NCBI GenBank assembly: GCA_964609465.1
Contig: CAZSSQ010000032.1
Span: 1 to 19,202 of the forward strand
DNA from: CAVSBT01 sp964609465
GTDB lineage: Bacteria; Chloroflexota; Dehalococcoidia; DSTF01; JALHUB01
Direction of reading: 5' to 3'
Length of the DNA: 19,202 nt
Part shown: positions 14,017 through 19,202 of the stretch, piece after piece
How positions within the stretch are numbered: the stretch's first letter is position 1
How the letters are laid out: each line of letters starts with the position of its first letter
Notes under the pieces: generated by a model
The model's database searches: none
What the model saw: the letters and a program-made list of their open reading frames with translations, nothing else
What the model was told of the DNA's origin: nothing
Translations under genes and position numbers: made by a program

Positions 14017-15429
14017 ATGAGCGACTCCAAGGCCATGCGCACGGAGCGCGACTCCACGGGTCCCGTGCAGGTCCCCCGCGATGCCTACTACGGGGCATCG
14101 ACGATGCGGGCCGTCCACAACTTTCCCATCAGCGGGCTGAGGTTCCCCCGGCGGTTCATCGCTGCCCTGGGGCTCATCAAACGCTGCGCCGCCGAGGTCA
14201 ACGGCGAGCTGGGCCTCCTCGAGCCCCGCCTGGCCGAGGCCATCGCCCGCGCGGCGACGGAGGTGGCGGAGGGCCGGCTGGACGACCAGTTCGTGGTCGA
14301 TGTCTTCCAGACCGGCTCGGGGACATCGACTAACATGAACGCCAACGAGGTCATCGCCAACCGGGCGGTGGAGCTCCTGGGGGGCCGCCGCGGCTCGAAG
14401 CTGGTGCACCCGAACGACCACGTCAACCTCTGCCAGTCGTCCAACGATGTCATCCCCACGGCCACGCACCTGTCGGCGATGCTGGCCATACGCGACGACC
14501 TGGCGCCGGCTCTTGAGACGCTACGCGCCTCGCTGGCGGCCAAGGCCGAGGAGTTCATGCCTGTGATCAAGACGGGCCGCACCCACCTCCAGGATGCTAC
14601 GCCCATCCGCTTGGGGCAGGAGTTCCAGGGCTATGCCGGCCAGGTCGAGCGGGCCCGGCGCCGCATCGAAAGGGCGGCGGCGGATTTGCAGGAGGTGGCG
14701 CTGGGCGGCACGGCGGTCGGCACGGGGGTGAACGCCCACCCCGAGTTCGCGGCGCGGGTCTGCGAGCGCCTCTCGGCGGCGACGGGGCTGCCCGTCCGCG
14801 AGACCGGCAACCACTTTCAGGCCCAGAGCAACTTGGACGCCGTGGTGGCCTGCAGCGGGGCGCTGCGGGCGGCCGCCGTCGCGCTGTTCAAGGTCGCCAA
14901 CGACATTAGCTGGCTGGGCTCTGGCCCCCGTGCCGGCCTCGGCGAGCTCGTGCTTCCCGAGGTGCAGCCGGGCAGTTCTATCATGCCAGGGAAGGTGAAC
15001 CCGGTCATCCCGGAGGCCCTTATCCAGGTCTGCGCCCAGGTCATCGGCAATGACGCTACTATCGCCCTGGCCGGCCACCGCAGCTTCTTCGAGCTGAACA
15101 CGATGATGCCGGTGGCCGCCCATAACCTGCTCCAGGCCATCGAGCTGCTGGCGGCGGCGTCGCGCAACTTCGCAGAGCGCTGCGTTGGCGGCCTGAAGGC
15201 CACCGAGCGGGGGCCAGAGCTGGTCGAGAGGGGGCTCGCCATGGCCACCGGGCTGGCCACCCTCATCGGCTACGACGCTGCCGCCGAGGTCGCCAAGGAG
15301 GCGGCGCGCAGCGGCCGCACCGTCCGTGAGGTGGCCCGGGAGCGCACCAAGCTGTCGGAGGACGACCTGCGGCGCGCCCTGGACCCCGCCTCCATGACGG
15401 AGCCCGGCCTGCCGGGGCGCGGGGGATAG
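14017..15429 (+). CDS. fumC: Class II fumarate hydratase (aspartase/fumarase superfamily)
   Basis: This 470-residue protein should interconvert fumarate and L-malate in the TCA cycle as a cytoplasmic homotetramer. It carries QTGSGTSTNMNANEV, SSNDVIPTATH, the histidine motif GRTHLQDATP (His190), and the superfamily signature GSSIMPGKVNPV (319-330) with the mobile-loop serine. The start of the fold, DSTGPVQVPRDAYYGAST, fits FumC. Part of the signature region (LPEVQPGSSIMPGKVNPVIPE) resembles aspartate ammonia-lyases, while GRTHLQDATP and WLGSGPRAGLGEL resemble fumarases, so fumarase is preferred but not certain. The ATG at 14017 sits directly behind GGGAGGGAGG. The ATG at 13996 lies in a leader stem and lacks an SD. 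The gene is convergent with the epimerase, 29 bp away. Confidence 0.86.
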   Translation: MSDSKAMRTERDSTGPVQVPRDAYYGASTMRAVHNFPISGLRFPRRFIAALGLIKRCAAEVNGELGLLEPRLAEAIARAATEVAEGRLDDQFVVDVFQTGSGTSTNMNANEVIANRAVELLGGRRGSKLVHPNDHVNLCQSSNDVIPTATHLSAMLAIRDDLAPALETLRASLAAKAEEFMPVIKTGRTHLQDATPIRLGQEFQGYAGQVERARRRIERAAADLQEVALGGTAVGTGVNAHPEFAARVCERLSAATGLPVRETGNHFQAQSNLDAVVACSGALRAAAVALFKVANDISWLGSGPRAGLGELVLPEVQPGSSIMPGKVNPVIPEALIQVCAQVIGNDATIALAGHRSFFELNTMMPVAAHNLLQAIELLAAASRNFAERCVGGLKATERGPELVERGLAMATGLATLIGYDAAAEVAKEAARSGRTVREVARERTKLSEDDLRRALDPASMTEPGLPGRGG

Positions 15430-15458
15430 TGAGGATGGAGTCTGCCAGGTGCCGCCGC

Positions 15459-16472
15459 TCAGGGCTTCAGCAGCCCTTCCTGGCGTACCCAGTCGGCGGT
15501 GAGGCGCACTCCCTCTTCCATCGATACCTGGGACTGCCAGCCCAGGTCGCGCCGGGCCTTGCTGACGTCGAAGCGCTGGTCCTCGCTCATCAAGAAGATG
15601 GATAGGCGGGTCATCCCTGGCGCTTCCCAGGCCCGGATGAGGCGGGACCAGCCCTCCGACACGTTGGCCAGGGCCGAGGCGAGGGCGTAGGGCGCGGAGA
15701 ACCGCGGCGGCCGGATGTTCAGCTCGCGGCAGATGGCCCTGATGAACTCGCGGATGTGGAACTCAGGGTCGGGCCCCAGGGTATAGATCTGGCCGATTGC
15801 CTTCTCGCTGGTGCTGGCGAGCAGCGCTCCCTCGGCGGCGTCCGTGACGTAGAGGAAGGGTACGAAGGGGTCGTAGCTGCCCACCCAGGCGGCCGTGGGG
15901 CGGCGCAGGTAGCGGATGATGCGGGGGAAGAAGGTGTGGTCGCCGGGGCCGTAGATGGAGACGGGCCGGATGATCGTCACGCCCAGGCGGCCCTCGCGGT
16001 GGTAGCGGAGGGCCTCCCCCTCGGCCAGGATCTTGGAGCGTCCGTAGAAGCCCCAGGGGTTGTCGCGCTCGGCGTAGGGGGAAGTTTCGTCCAGGGGTGG
16101 CGCGCCCCGCGCCATGCGGGGGTAGACGGCGGTGCTGCTGAAGAGGAGGAAGCGCCCGACACCGGCCTCGGCGGCGGCCTGGAGCATGTTCTGGGTGCCC
16201 CGCACGGTGACGGCTTCGAACTGGCGCCAGGTGCCCCAGTCGTTGACCCTGGCCGCGGCGTGGATGACGGCATCGGCGCCCTGGGCGGCGGCGCGCAGGG
16301 ACTCGATGTCCGTGATGTCGCCGAAGGCGACGTCAACGTTCCCGGCGCGGCGGATGCGGGCGGCGTCGGCCTCGTCCAGGGCGAGGCCACGTACTTTGTG
16401 CTCGGCGGCCAGGAGCTTCTTCAGAAGATAGCCGCCGATGAAGCCGCCAGCGCCTGTCACCAGTACCTTCAT
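15459..16472 (-). CDS. NAD-dependent epimerase/dehydratase (extended SDR)
   Basis: This 337-residue extended short-chain dehydrogenase/reductase opens with MKVLVTGAGGFIGGYLL (Gly-rich NAD(P) motif, 7-13). It has DITDIESL after the third strand, VIHAAARVNDWG, FSSTAVYP with the catalytic serine/threonine, the active-site pair Tyr143-Lys147 in YGRSK, and IIRPVSIYGPGD. Relatives act on nucleotide sugars or on sterol and other hydroxy substrates. The tail (RFDVSKARRDLGWQSQVSMEEGV) is typical of the sugar-nucleotide epimerase group, but the substrate cannot be fixed. The ATG at 16472 is the family's normal start. An in-frame GTG at 16484 adds four residues and lies five bases after a TATAAA, so a near-leaderless start there is an alternative. 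Confidence 0.87.
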   Translation of the reverse strand: MKVLVTGAGGFIGGYLLKKLLAAEHKVRGLALDEADAARIRRAGNVDVAFGDITDIESLRAAAQGADAVIHAAARVNDWGTWRQFEAVTVRGTQNMLQAAAEAGVGRFLLFSSTAVYPRMARGAPPLDETSPYAERDNPWGFYGRSKILAEGEALRYHREGRLGVTIIRPVSIYGPGDHTFFPRIIRYLRRPTAAWVGSYDPFVPFLYVTDAAEGALLASTSEKAIGQIYTLGPDPEFHIREFIRAICRELNIRPPRFSAPYALASALANVSEGWSRLIRAWEAPGMTRLSIFLMSEDQRFDVSKARRDLGWQSQVSMEEGVRLTADWVRQEGLLKP

Positions 16473-16603
16473 GATCAGGATCACCTGCCTTTATACGGAG
16501 AGGCTCATTCGGGCCACGCCGTGCGCTATTAGACCACAACGTGCGAGGCCCGGCAACCCGGACCGGCGCGTACCAGCCGCCGAGCGGTGCGTTTCGATCG
16601 GAG

Positions 16604-16650
16604 CCTCCGCCCCATGAACCGGGCACGGGCCCTGATACCGGCGGCGGAGG
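16604..16650. other. Inverted repeat in the epimerase-hydrolase gap
   Basis: CCTCCGCC (16604-16611) is matched by GGCGGAGG (16643-16650), with a small GGGC/GCCC hairpin in between. The gap from 16473 to 16840 holds no intact gene: this structure, the transporter remnant at 16701-16817 and otherwise unrecognised sequence. No role can be assigned. Confidence 0.3.
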
Positions 16651-16700
16651 ACAAACTCGCGTGCCTATGATGGCGTCGGAGGCACGCGGCAGGCTCCGGC

Positions 16701-16817
16701 GCGGGCGCACAACTGCTCATAGCGGCCAGTCTGGTGGGAGTGCTGCCGGTGCTGGTGCTCTACGTCTTCGCTCAGCGCTACTTCGTGGCCGGGATCGCCA
16801 CGACGGGCATTCGCTGA
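16701..16817 (+). pseudogene. 3' tail of a sugar ABC-transporter permease (MalG/UgpE type)
   Basis: One frame, open from 16671 to the TGA at 16815-16817, ends with a stretch readable as AQLLIAASLVGVLPVLVLYV followed by FAQRYFVAGIATTGIR. That is the hallmark C terminus of the MalG-like inner-membrane permeases of carbohydrate ABC transporters: the last membrane helix, then a Q-R-Y-F motif and a Gly-Ile-rich tail. Only about 38 codons remain. There is no start, and the rest of the permease, the partner permease and the binding protein are absent from the window. It is a truncated relic left by deletion or rearrangement upstream. Confidence 0.72.
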
Positions 16818-16840
16818 CCCCGCAGGGCACAGCCCGGCTC

Positions 16841-17701
16841 TCAGCCCTCCGAGACGAGGAAGTCCGATACGACTTCGAGGAACTGGTCGAGCTGGTCGTG
16901 GTGGACCCAGTGACCTGCGCCCTCGATGACGACCGAGCGGTAGTTGTGGAAGGCGCTGGCGCGGTCGTCCGCCTCCGGGTCGCCGGTCCAGCTCTCGGCG
17001 CCCCGGATCAGGAGGACCGGACAGCGGATCTGGTTCCAGATCACGCGGGCGTCCTCGATGTTGAATTCGTAAGGCGAGCGGGTGCGGACGTAGTTGTCGA
17101 ACTTCCAGGCGTACGTCCCGTCCTCGTTCCGTCGCGTGCCGTGGAGCGCCAGGTGGCGCGCCAGCTCCGGTGTCAGGCGGGGGTTCGCTTCCTGCATCCG
17201 GCGGACGGCATCCTCCAGGGTGGGATAGTGTCTGGGCTGGCGCCGGTCGAGCTCGTGCATGTGTGAGACCCACTCGCGCATGCGGCGGTGCGCGGGCCGT
17301 CGCTCCAGCACTCGAGGCCCCAGTCCTTCGACGGAGACGACCTTCTCAACGCGCTCCGAGCAGACCCCGGTGAACTGGAGGGCCACGGCGCCCCCCAGGG
17401 AATGGCCGATCACCGTGAGCCTCTCGTGTCCGAGGGCGTCAACGAGGGCGCACGTGTCCAGGGTGAACTCCGGGAGGCTGTACTGGCCGCCTATGGCCCA
17501 GTCGCTGTCGCCGTGGCCGCGCAGGTCCGGGGCGTAGACCGTGTAGCGGTCGATGAGGCGGTGTGCGACGCTGTCCCAGTTGCGGGCGTGGTCGCGGTTG
17601 CCGTGGATGAGAAGCAGGGGCGGTTTCGAGTCGTCCTCGCCCCAGACGACGTAGTGCAGCTTGAGTCGCTGCGAATAGTAGTAGCGGGACTCGGGTTCCA
17701 T
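16841..17701 (-). CDS. Alpha/beta hydrolase
   Basis: This 286-residue alpha/beta-fold hydrolase has the oxyanion segment LLLIHGNRDHARNW (30-43), DLRGHGDSD (59-67), the nucleophile elbow GHSLGG with Ser101, a late strand CPVLLIRGAESW that normally carries or precedes the acid, and GAGHWVHHDQ with the catalytic histidine. A complete Ser-His-acid triad is therefore likely. Epoxide hydrolases, haloalkane dehalogenases and lipase/esterase-like enzymes share this layout, but a serine nucleophile speaks for an esterase, C-C hydrolase or similar. Substrate is unknown. The ATG at 17701 (MEPESRYYYSQ) was chosen over an in-frame start at 17794, whose extra residues overlap the RHS remnant region and look non-coding. 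A -10-like box seven bases upstream suggests a leaderless mRNA. Confidence 0.85.
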   Translation of the reverse strand: MEPESRYYYSQRLKLHYVVWGEDDSKPPLLLIHGNRDHARNWDSVAHRLIDRYTVYAPDLRGHGDSDWAIGGQYSLPEFTLDTCALVDALGHERLTVIGHSLGGAVALQFTGVCSERVEKVVSVEGLGPRVLERRPAHRRMREWVSHMHELDRRQPRHYPTLEDAVRRMQEANPRLTPELARHLALHGTRRNEDGTYAWKFDNYVRTRSPYEFNIEDARVIWNQIRCPVLLIRGAESWTGDPEADDRASAFHNYRSVVIEGAGHWVHHDQLDQFLEVVSDFLVSEG

Positions 17702-17708
17702 GCCGCCG

Positions 17709-17737
17709 AGTATAGGGGATGCGACGTGCGCCCACAA
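17709..17737 (-). promoter_or_regulatory. Candidate promoter giving a leaderless hydrolase mRNA
   Basis: On the minus strand, TTGTGG (17737-17732), a 17-bp spacer and TATACT (17714-17709) precede the ATG at 17701 by seven bases. Transcription would start at or next to the A of the start codon. No SD lies before this ATG, which fits leaderless translation. Confidence 0.45.
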
Positions 17738-17773
17738 GCGCTGCCCGGCGTGGCGGCGAGCGGCGCTACTGGG

Positions 17774-17848
17774 GAGTTGATGCCCAACCCACAAGTCCTC
17801 AATCGCTATGCCTACGCCCGCGAGAACCCGTTGCGTTATACTGCCGAG
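17774..17848 (+). pseudogene. RHS-repeat core fragment (downstream part)
   Basis: The plus strand reads ELMPNPQVLNRYAYAREN then PLRYTAE. RHS/YD-repeat proteins end their core with a segment of the form VPNPxxPQxLNRYxYxxNNPLxYxDPTG, so the match is clear up to RYT and lost at the DPTG point. The frame stays open to the TGA at 17933-17935 but the tail (WASRKGVALGRRG...) is not recognised. No upstream RHS sequence is attached, because the hydrolase promoter region lies there. This is a relic of a large RHS gene. Confidence 0.7.
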
Positions 17849-17962
17849 TGGGCCAGCCGGAAGGGTGTTGCCCTAGGCCGACGGGGCGTAGGGTGTGAAC
17901 GGCAGTCCCGGAGGCAAGACTCGGCCCGCCGGTGAGTCCGGTTACTACGTCAGGGTGCAACT

Positions 17963-18313
17963 TTGAGACATCAACACCTTGGCAGACAACTAAGGTTCTG
18001 GCTCAGCCTGAGCTTCGCAGGGATTTGCGGAGCAGATTTCCTGACAACCGGCTCGACCACGGCTCTATTCGGGGTGGTCGCTGGCCTACTGGGCGCGGTC
18101 TACATCCTCGCGAAGCGGCCAGCTCAAAGTGAAGAGGAATTGCGGCGATGGCGCCGCCAGGGGTGGGCAGCTTCGGCTGCCGCGATCGCGGTTCTTGTCC
18201 TTTTGATCACGCTCGGAGCGCCAGGGACTGCTCTCTTGGCATTTGCGGGGGTTCTGATGCTCGTAGTACTGGTTGGGGCGCTATGGAGCCAAATCACCTA
18301 CAGGCGTCAATGA
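17963..18313 (+). CDS. Small hydrophobic membrane protein, unknown function
   Basis: The 116-residue product has four hydrophobic stretches (about 12-28, 32-50, 68-86 and 88-108). A charged loop (KRPAQSEEELRRWRRQ) separates the two pairs, so it should sit in the cytoplasmic membrane as two helical hairpins. I recognise no family. The TTG at 17963 has AGGG about eight bases upstream. Local GC is roughly 53-62 percent in the stretches counted, clearly below the surrounding genes. It lies between two RHS-core fragments, the position in which small accessory or immunity genes of RHS polymorphic toxin loci are found, but no toxin partner is visible, so that role is only a guess. Confidence 0.6.
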   Translation: MRHQHLGRQLRFWLSLSFAGICGADFLTTGSTTALFGVVAGLLGAVYILAKRPAQSEEELRRWRRQGWAASAAAIAVLVLLITLGAPGTALLAFAGVLMLVVLVGALWSQITYRRQ

Positions 18314-18325
18314 AACGCCTGTCTC

Positions 18326-18478
18326 GGTTCCATGCCCACGGACAAGCTCTCTACGGGCCAGCCCGCCGCGGCGGGCGGGCAGCGGGAGCCGGAGGCGGTG
18401 AGCGCCCTGGGGCTGTACAGCTACGGCGCGCGGTTGTACAGCTTCCTCTCGCCGGAGCCCCTCTCGGCAGTGCCGGGC
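18326..18478 (+). pseudogene. RHS-repeat core fragment (upstream part, degenerate)
   Basis: The plus strand reads GSMPTDKLSTGQ, then an Ala/Gly/Glu-rich stretch, then LGLYSYGARLYSFLSPEPLSAVPG. RHS cores have PTDxLFTGQ, then GLYYYGARYYDPxxGRFISPDxxVPxPG. The order and spacing agree, with a short internal loss after GARLYS (the GR step). The fragment ends where the piece at 17774-17848 would begin in an intact RHS protein, yet it lies downstream of it. No stop interrupts it, but it lacks both ends of a real gene. Confidence 0.65.
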
Positions 18479-18480
18479 CA

Positions 18481-18508
18481 TTGCCTTTCAAGGGAGGTAG
18501 GGTATACT
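18481..18508 (+). promoter_or_regulatory. Candidate promoter for the SHOCT gene
   Basis: TTGCCT (18481-18486) and TATACT (18503-18508) are separated by 16 bp in a locally AT-rich patch, 68 bp before the ATG at 18576. The leader would carry the 22-bp palindrome at 18536-18557. Confidence 0.42.
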
Positions 18509-18535
18509 TATAGATAGTAGATGTAGGCACAGGGT

Positions 18536-18557
18536 GCCTGCCTGCCGGCAGGCAGGC
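18536..18557. repeat. 22-bp perfect palindrome, copy 2
   Basis: Identical to 8618-8639. It follows GGCACAGGGTG, which with the palindrome's first bases forms a small GGCAC/GTGCC hairpin. It lies in the presumed leader of the SHOCT gene, 18 bp before its ATG. Confidence 0.9.
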
Positions 18558-18575
18558 CAGGGCTGGTGATTCACA

Positions 18576-18830
18576 ATGTGGTTCATGCATGACGGTTTTG
18601 AGTGGGGCTGGGGCTGGATGGCCTTCGGCGCGGCGTGGATGGTCATCTTCTGGGGCGGAATCATCGCTCTGGCGGTCTGGGCGGTGTCGCGCCTGACCGG
18701 CGACCGAGAGAAGGGCGGGGACCAGCGCAGGCTGGAAGGGCCGTCCCCGCTGGACATCGCCAAGGAGCGCTACGCCCGCGGCGAGATCACGCGGGAGCAG
18801 TTCGAGCAGCTCCGGCACGACCTGAGTTAG
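18576..18830 (+). CDS. SHOCT-domain membrane protein
   Basis: This 84-residue protein starts with an aromatic Trp/Gly-rich segment and one membrane helix (about 15-40: WMAFGAAWMVIFWGGIIALA and onward). A basic loop leads to a C-terminal SHOCT domain, PLDIAKERYARGEITREQF with QLRHDL at the end (58-83). SHOCT domains are short helical modules found at the C terminus of many small bacterial membrane proteins; their role is unknown, and some may aid oligomerisation. The ATG has only a weak GGTGA upstream. It ends 21 bp from the convergent csoR-type gene; small SHOCT proteins are frequent neighbours of copper-handling genes, so a metal-stress link is possible but inferred. Confidence 0.82.
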   Translation: MWFMHDGFEWGWGWMAFGAAWMVIFWGGIIALAVWAVSRLTGDREKGGDQRRLEGPSPLDIAKERYARGEITREQFEQLRHDLS

Positions 18831-18851
18831 CCCGTGTCGGAGAACGACCGC

Positions 18852-19166
18852 CTAGCGGTGGATGCAGCGGCGGACAACCTCCATCAGCTCGCGGATCATG
18901 GGCTCGCCCTGCTGCTCGCGGATGGCATCCACCACGCAGCCTTCGACGTGGTCCTGGAGCAGGAGGAGAGACACCTCGTCCGCGGCGTGGGAGAGGGCCG
19001 TTAGCTGCTGGATGATGTCGGGGCAGTAGCGGTCCTCCTCGATCATCTTCTGAATGCCTCGAGCCTGGCCCTCTATCTTCCGCATTCTCTGAAGAAGCAC
19101 GTCCTTGTCCTTGCTGTAGCGGTACTGGTGTGACGGGGCATGCGCGTGTCGCGTGGCCCTTGCCAT
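18852..19166 (-). CDS. csoR: CsoR-family metal-sensing transcriptional repressor
   Basis: This 104-residue all-helical DUF156 protein contains LLQRMRKIEGQARGIQKMIE (helix 1, DNA-contacting basic face), DRYCPDIIQQL with Cys48, and LLLQDHVEGCVVDAI with His73 and Cys77. The Cys, then His-x3-Cys set is the Cu(I)-binding pattern of CsoR, as opposed to the nickel/cobalt sensor RcnR or the persulfide sensor CstR. It is expected to release operator DNA when copper rises, derepressing efflux or chaperone genes. The N terminus has extra histidines (HAHAPSH). The ATG at 19166 is preceded by a near-ideal AGGAGGTG. Its targets probably lie upstream beyond the right edge or include the adjacent SHOCT gene. 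Confidence 0.9.
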   Translation of the reverse strand: MARATRHAHAPSHQYRYSKDKDVLLQRMRKIEGQARGIQKMIEEDRYCPDIIQQLTALSHAADEVSLLLLQDHVEGCVVDAIREQQGEPMIRELMEVVRRCIHR

Positions 19167-19202
19167 CGCTGCACCTCCTGGTTCTGCTCGATGGGCTTGC
19201 GC

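Noticed and set aside
15461..15477. Perfect 6-bp hairpin AGGGCT/AGCCCT between fumC and the epimerase
   Set aside because: It lies in the last codons and stop of the epimerase gene and has no U-tract on either side.
16570..16615. tRNA-like ending (GTTTCGATC followed by GCCCCA)
   Set aside because: The T-arm does not pair and no acceptor or anticodon arms can be drawn.
17837..17842. TATACT as a promoter for the small membrane protein
   Set aside because: It is part of the codons for the RHS motif RYT and lacks a convincing -35 box at the right spacing.
17918..17938. Hairpin GACTC ... GAGTC before the membrane protein as a regulatory RNA
   Set aside because: The stem is short with a mismatched interior and the sequence resembles no known RNA element.

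Overview
The window looks like chromosomal DNA of a GC-rich bacterium. Gene content suggests a Chloroflexota (Dehalococcoidia-like) genome or metagenome-assembled genome: an SCP-x type thiolase, a single-chain alpha-glucan phosphorylase, a long class II aldolase coupled to PfkA, a CsoR next to a SHOCT protein, and many GTG/TTG starts behind clear Shine-Dalgarno (SD) sites. That placement is inference. No tRNA, rRNA, CRISPR array, transposase or phage gene was seen.

Layout. (1) 1-575: the 5' end of a lipoprotein gene running off the left edge, and a VOC/glyoxalase-like gene, both on the minus strand. (2) 752-5631: a plus-strand run of four genes (PLP-dependent D-cysteine desulfhydrase/ACC deaminase-like enzyme, GMC oxidoreductase, ribokinase, thiolase). 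The first three are closely spaced and probably share the promoter near 726-731. (3) 5731-8552: two tandem secreted seven-bladed YVTN beta-propeller proteins with an Glu-Pro linker and a shared unrecognised C-terminal domain. (4) 8683-11044 (minus): pfkA followed 10 bp later by a class II fructose-bisphosphate aldolase. Divergent from them is alpha-glucan phosphorylase (11321-13864), so glycogen breakdown and glycolysis sit around one control region. (5) 14017-16472: fumC, preceded by a strong leader stem-loop, and a convergent NAD-dependent epimerase. (6) 16485-18575: a gene-poor scar zone holding the 3' tail of a sugar ABC permease, an alpha/beta hydrolase, two RHS-core fragments in reversed order and a lower-GC four-helix membrane protein. 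(7) 18576-19166: a SHOCT membrane protein convergent with a CsoR-type copper sensor.

Most notable observation. Between the two YVTN genes lie a remnant of the neighbouring aldolase 3' end (7038-7073, minus) and a remnant of the thiolase 3' end (7077-7127, plus), joined almost directly. They differ from the intact genes at 13 bases, and all but one of these changes are silent. The two YVTN genes share a 169-bp block with no mismatch at their 3' ends, although they differ strongly just upstream. Together this suggests that a piece of a diverged homologous locus was integrated, perhaps as a small circle by a single crossover in that block, rather than an old duplication that decayed in place. 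A strain-chimeric assembly must be excluded.

Other leads are a 22-bp perfect palindrome present twice, once splitting a REP-like inverted repeat; the RHS remnants around a possible immunity-like membrane protein; and the fumC leader hairpin.
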